From Selenobaculum gibii (GTDB lineage: Bacteria > Bacillota > Negativicutes > ICN-92133): a stretch of 64,000 nt of DNA. Shown in pieces: positions 47,307-56,310 of this stretch. The position numbers and the translations under genes were made by a program. Location: assembly GCF_030273445.1 (NCBI RefSeq), contig NZ_CP120678.1:659501-723500 (forward strand), written 5' to 3'. Below the pieces are notes generated by a model, which was not told the origin of the DNA, did not search any database, and worked only from the letters and a program-made list of their open reading frames with translations. The number at the start of each line of letters is the position of its first letter. Within the stretch, counting starts at the first letter, position 1.

Positions 47307-49199
47307 GTGATCAATATGTCAACTATTTCAGTGGCGTTAACCGGGAATCCTAATACAGGGAAAACAACGCTGTTTAATGCTTTAACAGGTGCGCGTCAAA
47401 AAATTGGGAATTGGCCAGGAGTAACAGTAGATAAAAAAGTAGGGTATTTCAATCATAAGGATCGAATTGTTTCAGTTGTTGATTTACCTGGGACATATAG
47501 TATGAATGCGCGTTCGGCAGAAGAAATGATTGTTTCAGACTATTTGTTAAATGAAAAACCAGATGTTGTTGTTAACGTTTTAGATGCAACAAATTTAGAA
47601 AGAAATCTATTTTTAACTCTGCAATTATTAGAATCTGGAATTCCTGTAATCTTAGACTTAAATATGGTAGATGAAGCAAAAAAACAAAATATACATATTC
47701 AAGTAAAAACTTTGGAAGAACAAATTGGTATGCCAGTAGTAGAAACTGTTGCAAAAGATACAAAAAGTATTCAGCACCTTATGGATGTATTTACTCAGCC
47801 ATCCTTACAAAGATATGAGCCAAGTGCACTGATTCAGGCACATATTGAAAAAGTAAAAACATTGACTTTATTGGATAATGAGGATTATGAAGAAAAAATC
47901 ATTGAATTACGTTATGCATTAATTGATGAGATTTTAGAAAAGAGTGTAAAGCGCAATTCAACTCATACGACTTTTACAACAAAACTGGATCGGATTTTTG
48001 CTAATGGGGTTTTAGCGTTACCAATTTTATTAGCAATGATGTATGGGGTATTTGAAATTACTTTTAGCTGGATTGGTCAGCCTTTAGCCGATTGGGTTGA
48101 TGGATTCATTGCTGATGGTATTACCCCATGGGCAGAGGAAACGTTGGCAAGTTTAGAAGTAGCGGATTGGATGCAATCTTTAGTTCTTGATGGAATTATT
48201 GCTGGTGTAGGTGGAGTTTTGACCTTTGTACCATTGATTTTTACGTTATTCTTTTGTTTGAGTTTTCTTGATGGAACAGGATATATGTCGCGTGTTGCGT
48301 TTATCATGGATCCGATTATGCGCCGTGTTGGACTTACAGGTAAGGGTGTTATGCCACTCATTATGGGATTTGGCTGTGCTGTTCCTGCGATTATGGGAGC
48401 GAGGGCTTTAGATTCGGAAAAGGATAGAAAAATTGCAATTTTAGTTACACCGTTTTTAACTTGTGGTGCGAAATTGCCGATTATGGCATTATTCGCTGCT
48501 GTTTTCTTTCCACAGCAAGCAACAAATGTAGTATTTTCAATTTATATTGCAGGAATTCTTGCAGTAATGCTTATGGCGAAATTGTTGAATCGTGTGATGT
48601 TTAAAAAGGAAGAAAGTACGTTTTTATTGGAGTTACCACCGTATAGATTTCCAGATATGCGAACAGTTTTATTAGAAACTTGGGATAAAGGTAAGGGATT
48701 CTTGATAAAAGCCGGTACGATTATTTTTGCAATGTCTATCGTTATTTGGTTTTTAAGCAATTATAATTTTAGTGGTATGGTAGATATGGAAGATAGCTTC
48801 TTGGCTAGTATTGGCGGAGTAGTTGCACATTTATTTGCATGGCATGGATTTGCAACTTGGGAAGCCGGTGCAGCAGTCATTACAGGAATCTTAGCAAAAG
48901 AGGCTGTGGTATCAACACTTGGAGTTTTATATGGAGTTGCAGAGGTATCAGAAGAAGCGATGGAAGCTGCAGGGCAGATGCAAGGAAGTTTAGGTATAGC
49001 ATTTACTTCATTATCTGCTTATGCATTTATGATTTTTGCTGCTCTATATACACCATGTATGACTGCATTAGGAACGATTAAGAAGGAAATTGCAACTTGG
49101 AAGTGGACGCTTTTTTCTGCAGTTTATACGTTTATGGTTGCTTGGGTGATTTCTTTACTAGTTTATCAAATTGGACTTTTACTTGGATTTGGAAACTAA
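47307..49199 (+). CDS. feoB: ferrous iron transporter FeoB
   Basis: 630 residues, short for FeoB. N-terminal GTPase: G1 GNPNTGKTT, G3 DLPGTYS, G4 LNMVDEA. A helical spacer (about 165-225) leads to the membrane part with two Gate motifs (MGFGCAVPAIMGAR with its Cys; LTCGAKLPIMALF). Imports Fe2+. ATG 47316 is an alternative start. The gene is followed by a small Cys-rich membrane protein as in many anaerobes. Confidence 0.96.
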   Translation: MINMSTISVALTGNPNTGKTTLFNALTGARQKIGNWPGVTVDKKVGYFNHKDRIVSVVDLPGTYSMNARSAEEMIVSDYLLNEKPDVVVNVLDATNLERNLFLTLQLLESGIPVILDLNMVDEAKKQNIHIQVKTLEEQIGMPVVETVAKDTKSIQHLMDVFTQPSLQRYEPSALIQAHIEKVKTLTLLDNEDYEEKIIELRYALIDEILEKSVKRNSTHTTFTTKLDRIFANGVLALPILLAMMYGVFEITFSWIGQPLADWVDGFIADGITPWAEETLASLEVADWMQSLVLDGIIAGVGGVLTFVPLIFTLFFCLSFLDGTGYMSRVAFIMDPIMRRVGLTGKGVMPLIMGFGCAVPAIMGARALDSEKDRKIAILVTPFLTCGAKLPIMALFAAVFFPQQATNVVFSIYIAGILAVMLMAKLLNRVMFKKEESTFLLELPPYRFPDMRTVLLETWDKGKGFLIKAGTIIFAMSIVIWFLSNYNFSGMVDMEDSFLASIGGVVAHLFAWHGFATWEAGAAVITGILAKEAVVSTLGVLYGVAEVSEEAMEAAGQMQGSLGIAFTSLSAYAFMIFAALYTPCMTALGTIKKEIATWKWTLFSAVYTFMVAWVISLLVYQIGLLLGFGN

Positions 49200-49204
49200 C
49201 CATC

Positions 49205-49220
49205 GTTAGTTATCGGATAA
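49205..49220 (+). repeat. dispersed leader element, copy B (short)
   Basis: Contains TTAGTTATCGGATAA, the 3' end of the element seen before three other genes, 31 nt upstream of the small Cys-rich gene. Only the end motif is conserved here. Confidence 0.35.
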
Positions 49221-49250
49221 AATAATTTAGGATATAGGAGTTGAAAAAAG

Positions 49251-49412
49251 ATGTCGGGAAGCATTGTAACAGGAGTACTTGCCATCGGTATTGGCATTGT
49301 ATTCTTTATAGGATTTAGGAAGATTGTCCGCAAATTTACAAAAGGCGAAAGTGATTGCTGCAGTACATCAGCATGCGGAAGTTGTTCATGTCAATGTGCA
49401 AGTAAAAAATAA
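49251..49412 (+). CDS. FeoB-associated Cys-rich small membrane protein
   Basis: 53 residues: one hydrophobic helix (about 4-22), a basic stretch, then a tail with six or more cysteines (DCCSTSACGSCSCQC). This FeoB-associated Cys-rich type is common directly downstream of feoB in anaerobes and is thought to help iron handling; its function is not proven. GGAG occurs before the ATG. A strong terminator follows, ending the feo operon. Confidence 0.82.
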   Translation: MSGSIVTGVLAIGIGIVFFIGFRKIVRKFTKGESDCCSTSACGSCSCQCASKK

Positions 49413-49416
49413 ATAA

Positions 49417-49458
49417 AGGTTAAGGACAGTATAAATTTTATACTGTCCTTAACTTTTT
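49417..49458 (+). terminator. terminator after feo operon
   Basis: GTTAAGGACAGTATAAA / TTTATACTGTCCTTAAC, a perfect 17-bp stem with TTTTT. Confidence 0.92.
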
Positions 49459-49631
49459 ATTAAAAACTTTTGATTTATATTGCTTCTGTTTCTCTTATAA
49501 TCGAAAGATAGATGATAAGAAATAAAAAAAGAAAAAACTTGCACGAAAAATTTATAACTGTTATGCTAATGTCCAGAACAAAAAATTAAGTTAGTCTAGA
49601 TTTGTAATTAAGTTGGGGAGAGATATTTATC

Positions 49632-50237
49632 ATGGACTTTATTTCAACATTTCAATCGGGTGGTTTCTCGATGTATATTTTACTTATTTGCTTTATTATG
49701 GTTTTAGTAATTGCAGGTGAACGATATAAGTATTATAAATCTGTAAAAGTGAATAATGAAGATTTTATTGAGCAATTAAAAATTATCCTTAAACAAAAAA
49801 ATTGGAAATATGCGATGGAACTTTGTAAAAGCGACGAAAGTTTAATTTCCGCAGTTGCTGAAACTGGAATTGAATCATTGATAAATAAAAAGGCAAATAT
49901 TTCTGCCGCTATAGAAGCAAGATCGGCAGTTGTTATTGCAAATTTAAAACGTAATTTAAATTTTTTGGATACAATGGTGATGATTGCTCCTATCATTGGA
50001 TTATTGGGAACTGTATTAAATATTATGGCTTCATTAAATGAAAAAGTGGAACAAACTTCGGGAATTGGTGTTATCATTGCTGGGGCCTTAAGCTCTACAG
50101 CTTTTGGTTTGTTTATTGCGGCTTCATCGATAGTGATTTTGAGTTATTTTAATTATCGTTTAGAGAAAATGACAAATGAGATTGGAGAAATTTCTAATAT
50201 GCTTAATTCACAGACTTTAAAAAATGATGAAAAATAA
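49632..50237 (+). CDS. MotA/TolQ/ExbB proton-channel family protein
   Basis: 201 residues: N-terminal helix (about 15-28), a cytoplasmic loop, then two helices (about 115-135 and 145-170) with MIAPIIGLLGTVLNIMASL and GALSSTAFGLFIAASSIV typical of ExbB/TolQ. It would energise outer-membrane transport using proton flow. No exbD, tolR or tonB gene is adjacent, so its partners are elsewhere. GGGGAGAG lies before the ATG at fair spacing. Confidence 0.85.
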   Translation: MDFISTFQSGGFSMYILLICFIMVLVIAGERYKYYKSVKVNNEDFIEQLKIILKQKNWKYAMELCKSDESLISAVAETGIESLINKKANISAAIEARSAVVIANLKRNLNFLDTMVMIAPIIGLLGTVLNIMASLNEKVEQTSGIGVIIAGALSSTAFGLFIAASSIVILSYFNYRLEKMTNEIGEISNMLNSQTLKNDEK

Positions 50238-50283
50238 GATTTTTATCCAAGAATAATTTGTTCATGTTTTATAATAAAAAGTG

Positions 50284-50312
50284 TTGACATGAATAATCTA
50301 CTGTGATATTAT
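50284..50312 (+). promoter_or_regulatory. tRNA-Leu promoter
   Basis: TTGACA (50284-50289), 17-nt spacer, TATTAT (50307-50312), 33 nt before the tRNA. Confidence 0.85.
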
Positions 50313-50344
50313 ATAGAAGTCGGTTAACGAACATGTTAATCCAC

Positions 50345-50429
50345 GCGGGAGTGGCGGAATTGGCAGACGCACCAGACTTAGGATCTGGCGGGGTGACTCG
50401 TGGGGGTTCAAGTCCCTTCTCCCGCACCA
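50345..50429 (+). tRNA. tRNA-Leu (anticodon UAG)
   Basis: 85-nt class II tRNA with encoded CCA. The acceptor stem pairs GCGGGAG with CTCCCGC. The anticodon loop reads CTTAGGA (anticodon TAG, reads CUN codons). A long variable arm (CGGGGTGACTCGTGG region) and T-arm GGTTCAAGTCC are present. Confidence 0.97.
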
Positions 50430-50443
50430 TTAAGAATTTATTA

Positions 50444-50468
50444 CCCTTGCAATTGCAAGGGTTTTTTT
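50444..50468 (+). terminator. terminator after tRNA-Leu
   Basis: CCCTTGCAATTGCAAGGG followed by seven Ts. Confidence 0.9.
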
Positions 50469-50509
50469 GTATACATTTATATGAAATAAAAGCTAAAGAG
50501 GCGATTGGA

Positions 50510-51100
50510 ATGCAGAGTAATATCACTAGACAAAAGGCTTTAGAATTGTTACAAAAGTATAATCAGGAATCTTTTCATCTTTTACACGCATTAACGGTGG
50601 AAGGTGTAATGAAATGGTATGCTAATGAACTTGGATTTCATGATGAAATTGAATACTGGGGGATTGTTGGTCTGTTGCATGATATTGATTTTGAGCTTTA
50701 TCCACGGGAGCATTGCAAAAAAGCAGCAGAGCTTTTGCGTGAGGCGAGTGTTGATGAAGCAATGATTTCTTCTATTTGTTCACATGGTTATGGGATTTGT
50801 GTAGATATAGAACCGAAGCATCAAATGGAAAAAATCCTATTTGCAACAGATGAGCTTACGGGACTTATTGGAGCGGCTGCAAGAATGCGTCCATCGAAAA
50901 GTGTTTTGGATATGGAAGTGTCAAGTTTAAAGAAAAAATATAAAGATAAAAAGTTTGCCGCAGGATGTTCTAGGGAAGTAATCAATAAAGGTGCAGCGAT
51001 GCTGAGTTGGGAATTAAATACGTTATTTGAAAAAACAATTTTAGCGATGCGTTCTTGTGAGTCAGCAGTAGAGCAAGAGATTAAAGAAATGAGTAAATAA
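50510..51100 (+). CDS. HD-domain protein (putative phosphohydrolase)
   Basis: 196 residues. HD-type metal motifs: HLLHALTVEGVM, GLLHDIDFE (the His-Asp pair) and HGYG. Such proteins hydrolyse phosphate esters of nucleotides or related compounds; the substrate is unknown. The frame is open upstream across the tRNA, but ATG 50510 with AAAGAGG at 8-nt spacing is the real start. It is separated from the tRNA by a terminator. Confidence 0.85.
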   Translation: MQSNITRQKALELLQKYNQESFHLLHALTVEGVMKWYANELGFHDEIEYWGIVGLLHDIDFELYPREHCKKAAELLREASVDEAMISSICSHGYGICVDIEPKHQMEKILFATDELTGLIGAAARMRPSKSVLDMEVSSLKKKYKDKKFAAGCSREVINKGAAMLSWELNTLFEKTILAMRSCESAVEQEIKEMSK

Positions 51101-51107
51101 AGTAGAC

Positions 51108-51140
51108 TTTTTACGCTATCTGAATCTAGACATCGGATAA
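51108..51140 (+). repeat. dispersed leader element, copy C (short)
   Basis: TTTTTACGC ... TCTGAATCTAGACATCGGATAA matches the second half of the first hairpin (ATTTTTACTCTG ... CTGAATC) and the end of copy D, with the middle missing. It sits 28 nt before the ybaK start. Confidence 0.45.
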
Positions 51141-51167
51141 AAAGACTTTTGAGTAGAGGGTGAAGAA

Positions 51168-51644
51168 ATGTCGCTTGAAAAAGTGAAAGATTATTTTAGA
51201 CAGTTTGGACTAGAAGATAGAATTTTAGAATTTGCAACATCGAGTGCTACTGTTGAACTGGCAGCTGAGGCCGCAGGGTGTGAGCCTAAACGCATTGCAA
51301 AAACTTTATCGTTTAAAGTGAATGATACATGTGTTTTAATTGTTGCGGCTGGGGATGCGAAGGTTGATAATGCAAAATATAAGGCTGAGTTTTCTACTAA
51401 AGCGAAAATGTTGTCTCCAGAAGAAGCTTTCATGATGATTGGACATGCAGTTGGAGGAATTTGCCCGTTTGCTGTTAATGAGGGCGTTAAAGTTTATCTT
51501 GATTGTTCTTTAAAAAGATTTTCTACGGTGTTTCCCGCATGTGGTAGTAGCAATAGTGCAATTGAATTGACGCTCGATGAACTTGAAAAGTATTCAAATT
51601 ACATAACATGGATTGATGTTTGTAAAGCATGGCAGGAAGAATAG
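51168..51644 (+). CDS. YbaK/EbsC-type aminoacyl-tRNA deacylase
   Basis: 158 residues of the YbaK/ProX editing family, which removes mischarged amino acids (such as Cys or Ala from tRNA-Pro). Motifs: EAAGCEPKRIAKTLSFKV, GDAKVDNAKYK, and HAVGGICPF. The exact amino acid edited is not predictable. GAGGGTG precedes the ATG. Monocistronic. Confidence 0.88.
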   Translation: MSLEKVKDYFRQFGLEDRILEFATSSATVELAAEAAGCEPKRIAKTLSFKVNDTCVLIVAAGDAKVDNAKYKAEFSTKAKMLSPEEAFMMIGHAVGGICPFAVNEGVKVYLDCSLKRFSTVFPACGSSNSAIELTLDELEKYSNYITWIDVCKAWQEE

Positions 51645-51792
51645 TTACTAAATATTGCATAAATAAATGGTAATAGTTGAATACTAAGGTTGGATAAGGA
51701 AAGTTTTTGCAGTAAAATTTGCTAGACTTTACTTTGCGTAATGGTGTATGATGGTGTAGAATGTTAACAGATTTAGCTTGTAGGTGATAAAT

Positions 51793-52764
51793 TTGGTAAA
51801 GAACTCAATGTTTGATGTGGTAAAAAAAGATTTAGAGGAATTAGAGAAAGAAATGCTCTCTGTTGTATCTTCTCCAGTAGATTTAATAACAGAAATTAGC
51901 ACGCATTTGGTAGAAGCAGGAGGAAAAAGATTACGTCCTGCACTTTATTTCTTAGGAGTAAGAGCGAGAAAAGAAGTTAGTAAATATGCTACTGATTTAG
52001 CAATTGCCCTTGAATTGATTCATATGGCAACATTAGTGCATGATGACGTTATTGATAGTGCGGCTACTAGACGTGGTATTCCAACGGCGAATTCAAAGTG
52101 GGGAAATCAGATGTCTGTTTTGACTGGGGATTATTTGTTTGCTAAGGCATTTTCGTTAGTTGCACTTAGTAAGTATGACCAACGAGTGTTACTGGCATTA
52201 ACAAATATTATCTGTGCAATGAGTGAGGGCGAGATCGTTCAAAATCGTCAGACTTTTATACCATCCACAGATGAACAGGAGTATTTCAGCAGGATTGCAA
52301 AGAAAACAGCAGATTTTATTGCAGCTAGCTGTCAGTTGGGCGGAATTATAGCTGAGCTAAATGATGATGAAATTGCGGCTTTATATGAATACGGCTATTC
52401 GATTGGTATGGCTTTCCAGGTTACAGATGATATTCTTGATATTACGGCGACTTCTGAACAGCTTGGAAAACCAGCGGGAAATGATATTTTGCAGGGAATT
52501 GTAACATTGCCAGTCATTCGCGCATTAACGGTAAGTTCAGATAAAGAGGAATTGACGAAAATTGTTTCGACTAAAGGTATGGACCAGGAAATGTTGAAAC
52601 GAGGGCTAGAGATTGTACATGCCACAGATGCGGTTGAATATTCTTATCGTGCGGTTGATGAATTTTTGGATCGAGCAAGAACTGTTTTACCAAGCTCACT
52701 TCCACAAGAAATTCGTGATACGTATATTTATGTAGCTGACTTTATTGCAAAGCGTAAATTTTAG
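51793..52764 (+). CDS. trans-polyprenyl diphosphate synthase
   Basis: About 323 residues. First Asp-rich motif LVHDDVIDSA (DDxxD) with GGKRLRP, and second DDILD. Builds the isoprenoid tail of quinones (heptaprenyl/octaprenyl type). The frame is open from GTG 51784, but AGGTGA better serves TTG 51793; ATG 51808 is a third option. The downstream ubiD/ubiA genes suggest a quinone role. Confidence 0.92.
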   Translation: MVKNSMFDVVKKDLEELEKEMLSVVSSPVDLITEISTHLVEAGGKRLRPALYFLGVRARKEVSKYATDLAIALELIHMATLVHDDVIDSAATRRGIPTANSKWGNQMSVLTGDYLFAKAFSLVALSKYDQRVLLALTNIICAMSEGEIVQNRQTFIPSTDEQEYFSRIAKKTADFIAASCQLGGIIAELNDDEIAALYEYGYSIGMAFQVTDDILDITATSEQLGKPAGNDILQGIVTLPVIRALTVSSDKEELTKIVSTKGMDQEMLKRGLEIVHATDAVEYSYRAVDEFLDRARTVLPSSLPQEIRDTYIYVADFIAKRKF

Positions 52765-52775
52765 TAAACAGAATC

Positions 52776-52841
52776 AGGGACAGGTTCTTTGTACGGGATA
52801 AAATATTTATTCTATGTGCAGATTAACTTTGTCCCTTTTTT
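52776..52841 (+). terminator. terminator after polyprenyl synthase gene
   Basis: AGGGACAGGTT pairs with AACTTTGTCCCT around a long loop, then TTTTTT. Confidence 0.65.
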
Positions 52842-52962
52842 ACTCTTTAGATGTTTTTTGTTCAAGAAAGAATGTATTTTTTAAATTACCTTTGAGTTAC
52901 ATTGTCTTTTTTTTGTGTAAATTGTATAATAAAATTATTATTATTTTGAGGAGGATTTTTTT

Positions 52963-53196
52963 ATGTTTGGTATTGGTATGCCGGAATTAATTTTAATTTT
53001 AATTATTGGATTAGTGGTCTTTGGACCGGGAAAATTGCCGGAAGTTGGCCGTGCAATAGGGAAAAGTTTACAAGAGTTCAAAAAAGCTACAAATGGAATT
53101 AATGAAGATGAAAAACCGATTCGTAAAGTAGATGCAAGTGTAGATACGATTGAGCAAAAGACTAAAGAACAAGATAAATCAGATGCTACAAAGTGA
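52963..53196 (+). CDS. tatA: twin-arginine translocase protein TatA
   Basis: 77 residues: one helix ([21 protein letters not shown]) followed by an amphipathic helix [14 protein letters not shown] and an acidic tail. AGGAGG precedes the ATG. It is 10 nt before tatC, a minimal TatAC system moving folded proteins. Confidence 0.95.
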   Translation: MFGIGMPELILILIIGLVVFGPGKLPEVGRAIGKSLQEFKKATNGINEDEKPIRKVDASVDTIEQKTKEQDKSDATK

Positions 53197-53206
53197 GGTT
53201 TGATTT

Positions 53207-53956
53207 ATGGAACATGAATCGGTAGAGCATAATGAGCAGATCAAGCAAGTAGTAAATGAAAATCATGATACAGCAATGCCAATCATTAATCATCTAGAAG
53301 AATTTCGCAAACGATTAATTATTTCGTTAATTACAGTTGGTTTTTGTAGCATTATTAGTTACTATTTTGCAGAAGAATTAGTAGGTTTTATTACTGCTCC
53401 TGCTGGAAAGCTGTATTACATGCAACCAGCAGAAGCTTTTTTTACTTATATGAAAGTTTCTATATTTGCTGGATTTTTAGTATCAGTTCCAATGATTGTT
53501 TATCAAGGTTGGGCTTTTTTAGTGCCGGCTTTAACTATACGTGAGAGGGCAATAGCAGGAGCCTTTATTCCAGCTATAGTATTTTTATTTTTTGTTGGAA
53601 TTGCATTTTCCTATTTTTTAGTATTGCCGACGGGAATTCAATTTTTCTTAGGTTTTGCGACAAATGAATTACAACCATTATTATCTGTAGGCAATTATTT
53701 AGATTTTGTTATTATGTTTATCCTTCCCTTTGGTTTTGTATTTGAATTGCCACTTGTTCTAGTGATTTTAGCTAGATTAGGACTGGTAACTTCGAAAATG
53801 TTGATTGCTAAACGAAATATTGTAATTTTTGGGGCTTTTGTTGTTGGTGCAATTATTTCACCACCAGAAGTCTTTTCGCAAGTTATGATTGCGATTCCAA
53901 TGATTGTATTATATGAGGTTGGAATTTTCATTATAAAATATATCATGAAAAAGTAG
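53207..53956 (+). CDS. tatC: twin-arginine translocase protein TatC
   Basis: 249 residues with six helices; the cytoplasmic motif HLEEFRKRLI near residue 28 and PAEAFFTYMK are classic TatC. It has an unusually long polar N-terminal extension of about 27 residues. It recognises twin-arginine signal peptides. It ends 22 nt before ubiD. Confidence 0.95.
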   Translation: MEHESVEHNEQIKQVVNENHDTAMPIINHLEEFRKRLIISLITVGFCSIISYYFAEELVGFITAPAGKLYYMQPAEAFFTYMKVSIFAGFLVSVPMIVYQGWAFLVPALTIRERAIAGAFIPAIVFLFFVGIAFSYFLVLPTGIQFFLGFATNELQPLLSVGNYLDFVIMFILPFGFVFELPLVLVILARLGLVTSKMLIAKRNIVIFGAFVVGAIISPPEVFSQVMIAIPMIVLYEVGIFIIKYIMKK

Positions 53957-53978
53957 GTTTCACTAGGAGGAGAACTGG

Positions 53979-55439
53979 GTGGCTTTTAAGGATTTACGAG
54001 AGTTTATTGATGCGTTAGATGAACGCGGCTGGTTAAAAAGAATTTCCACAGAGGTGGATTGTGAATTAGAAATTACGGAAATTACAGATCGTGTATCAAA
54101 AATGAAAGGCGATAAAAATGTCGCATTGTTATTTGAGAATGTAAAAGGCTATGATATGCCTGTATTAATGAATGCTTTTGGTAGTATGGAACGTATGGCT
54201 TTGGCATTCGGTGTAGAAAAAGTGGATGATATTGCCCAGGAAATAAGAGAAATATTAAAATTACCTTATATTTCTTTGCAAAATAAATTAGATTTGGTAC
54301 ATATTATTCCAACGGCGAAGCGAGCAATTAATTTTCCTAAGTATGTGAAAAAGGGACCATGCAAAGAAGTTATTATTAAGGATCAGCCATCTATTGATAA
54401 ATTCCCAATTTTAAAATGTTGGCCAGATGATGGTGGCCGCTTTATTACCTTACCTTTAGTTTTCACAAAGAATCCAAAAACAGGCAAACGCAACGTTGGA
54501 ATGTATCGTTTGCAAAAATATGATGGACAAACGACGGGAATGCATTGGCATATACATAAAAACGGTGCGGAAAACTTTAGAGATCATAAGGAAATGGGAT
54601 TAGATAGAATCGAAGTTGCAGTAGCCATTGGTACGGATCCAGTACTTACTTATGCTGCAACAGCACCATTGCCTCGTGATATTGATGAAATGGTTTTTGC
54701 TGGAATGCTACGAAAAAAATCTGTGGAAATGATTAAATGTGAAACGGTAGATGTGGAAGTACCAGCGCATAGTGAAATTGTATTAGAAGGCTATGTAATG
54801 CTTGATGAATTACGGCGTGAAGGACCGTTTGGTGATCATACTGGGTATTATTCATTAGCAGACATGTATCCTGTTTTTCATATTACTTGTATCACTCATC
54901 GTAAAGATGCGATTTATCCATCTACGATTGTGGGGAAGCCGCCGATGGAGGATTGCTATCTGGCAAAAGCGACGGAGAGAATTTTCTTACCATTTCTACA
55001 AATGCAAATACCAGAGATTATAGATATTAATTTACCGCTTGAAGGCGTATTTCACAATTGCGCGATGATTTCTATTAAGAAGACTTATCCGCAACAAGCG
55101 AAAAAAGTTATGCATGCAATTTGGGGAATGGGACAGATGATGTTTACGAAAATGATTATTATCGTTGATTCTCATGTTAATGTACAAGATACAAACGAAG
55201 TATGGTGGCGAGTCTTCAATAATATTGATGCGCGGCGTGATATTGTTATGGTAGATGGACCACTTGATGTATTAGATCATTCTTCACCAATGCCAAATTG
55301 GGGAACGAAAGTAGGAATTGATGCAACAAAATCATGGCCAAGTGAAGGACAAACACGTGAATGGCCAGATGAAATCGTAATGAGCCAAGACATTAAAGAT
55401 TTAGTTGATCAAAAATGGAAGGATCTTGGACTTGAGTAA
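53979..55439 (+). CDS. UbiD-family decarboxylase
   Basis: 486 residues. UbiD enzymes use prenylated FMN to decarboxylate aromatic acids; with UbiA next door the likely substrate is a quinone precursor. Motifs include LKCWPDDGGRFITLPLVFTKNP, MYRLQ, GMHWHIHKNG and REGPFGDHTGYYS. The GTG start has AGGAGG at 8-nt spacing. It overlaps the ubiA start by 8 nt. No ubiX is in the window. Confidence 0.92.
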   Translation: MAFKDLREFIDALDERGWLKRISTEVDCELEITEITDRVSKMKGDKNVALLFENVKGYDMPVLMNAFGSMERMALAFGVEKVDDIAQEIREILKLPYISLQNKLDLVHIIPTAKRAINFPKYVKKGPCKEVIIKDQPSIDKFPILKCWPDDGGRFITLPLVFTKNPKTGKRNVGMYRLQKYDGQTTGMHWHIHKNGAENFRDHKEMGLDRIEVAVAIGTDPVLTYAATAPLPRDIDEMVFAGMLRKKSVEMIKCETVDVEVPAHSEIVLEGYVMLDELRREGPFGDHTGYYSLADMYPVFHITCITHRKDAIYPSTIVGKPPMEDCYLAKATERIFLPFLQMQIPEIIDINLPLEGVFHNCAMISIKKTYPQQAKKVMHAIWGMGQMMFTKMIIIVDSHVNVQDTNEVWWRVFNNIDARRDIVMVDGPLDVLDHSSPMPNWGTKVGIDATKSWPSEGQTREWPDEIVMSQDIKDLVDQKWKDLGLE

Positions 55440-56280
55440 GTTATCTGCACATATCAACAATATCGCATTACATCATTCAATATTTGCTTTACCTTTTGCA
55501 TATATGGGAGCATTCTTGGCAGCGAATGGTGTACCGTCTTGGGCAGAGTTTATTTGGATTACAGTCGCTATGGTTGGGGCGCGAAGTGCAGCATTAGCTT
55601 TAAATAACTTCATTGATTTAAAATATGATAAGATTCACCCAAGATTTACAAAGCGTCCAATGGTTACAGGAGAAGTGAAACCTTGGGAGGCAATTTCTCT
55701 CATCGTGATTAGTTTTGCAATTTTTATTGTGGCAACGTTGCATTTGGCACCGATTTGTGTAAAATTAGTGCCGCTTGCAGTCTTACCATTTGTCATTTAT
55801 CCGTATATGAAAAGATATACATGGGCTTGCCATTTGGTTTTAGGATGGGCTTTATCTGTAGCACCGATAGGCGGTTGGGTGGCAATACGTGGTGATTTAA
55901 ATTTGGCGATTATTTTACTAGGCTTAGCAGTAGGAATTTGGATTGCTGCTTTTGATGTAATTTATGGATGCCAAGATGTTGAGTTTGATAAAGCTCATCA
56001 ATTAAATTCAATGGCGGTTAGATTTACGGTAGAAGGTGCGTTGAAAATTTCTCGCGTCATGCATTTTATCAGTATGTTATGTTTTGTTTTTGTTGGTGTA
56101 TTATTGAATTTATCATTGATTTATTATGTTGGAGTAATGATTGCTATTTTTGTTCTTATCTATCAACATAAAATTGTTAGCCCAACGGATTTCTCTCGTG
56201 TTACCCAAGTGTATTTTATGCGCAATGGATTGGTGGGAATTTCCGTTTTTCTCTTCACTTTTGCAAGTTTAATGATGTGA
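55432..56280 (+). CDS. ubiA: UbiA-family prenyltransferase
   Basis: 282 residues, about eight helices. The first prenyl-diphosphate motif is NNFIDLKYDKIHPRFTKRP and the second DVIYGCQDVEFDKAH. It attaches a polyprenyl tail to an aromatic quinone precursor. Start: TTG 55432 with GGAAGG upstream; the earlier in-frame TTG 55405 is inside ubiD and lacks a ribosome site. UbiD-UbiA pairing is typical of the menaquinone (futalosine or classical) pathway. Confidence 0.9.
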   Translation: MSKLSAHINNIALHHSIFALPFAYMGAFLAANGVPSWAEFIWITVAMVGARSAALALNNFIDLKYDKIHPRFTKRPMVTGEVKPWEAISLIVISFAIFIVATLHLAPICVKLVPLAVLPFVIYPYMKRYTWACHLVLGWALSVAPIGGWVAIRGDLNLAIILLGLAVGIWIAAFDVIYGCQDVEFDKAHQLNSMAVRFTVEGALKISRVMHFISMLCFVFVGVLLNLSLIYYVGVMIAIFVLIYQHKIVSPTDFSRVTQVYFMRNGLVGISVFLFTFASLMM

Positions 56281-56310
56281 GTTTATTAAATTAAAGGCAG
56301 GGATTCGTAG

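Noticed and set aside
50303-50509. N-terminal extension of the HD-domain protein across the tRNA
   Set aside because: The frame is open by chance through tRNA-Leu and its terminator; ATG 50510 has a proper ribosome site.
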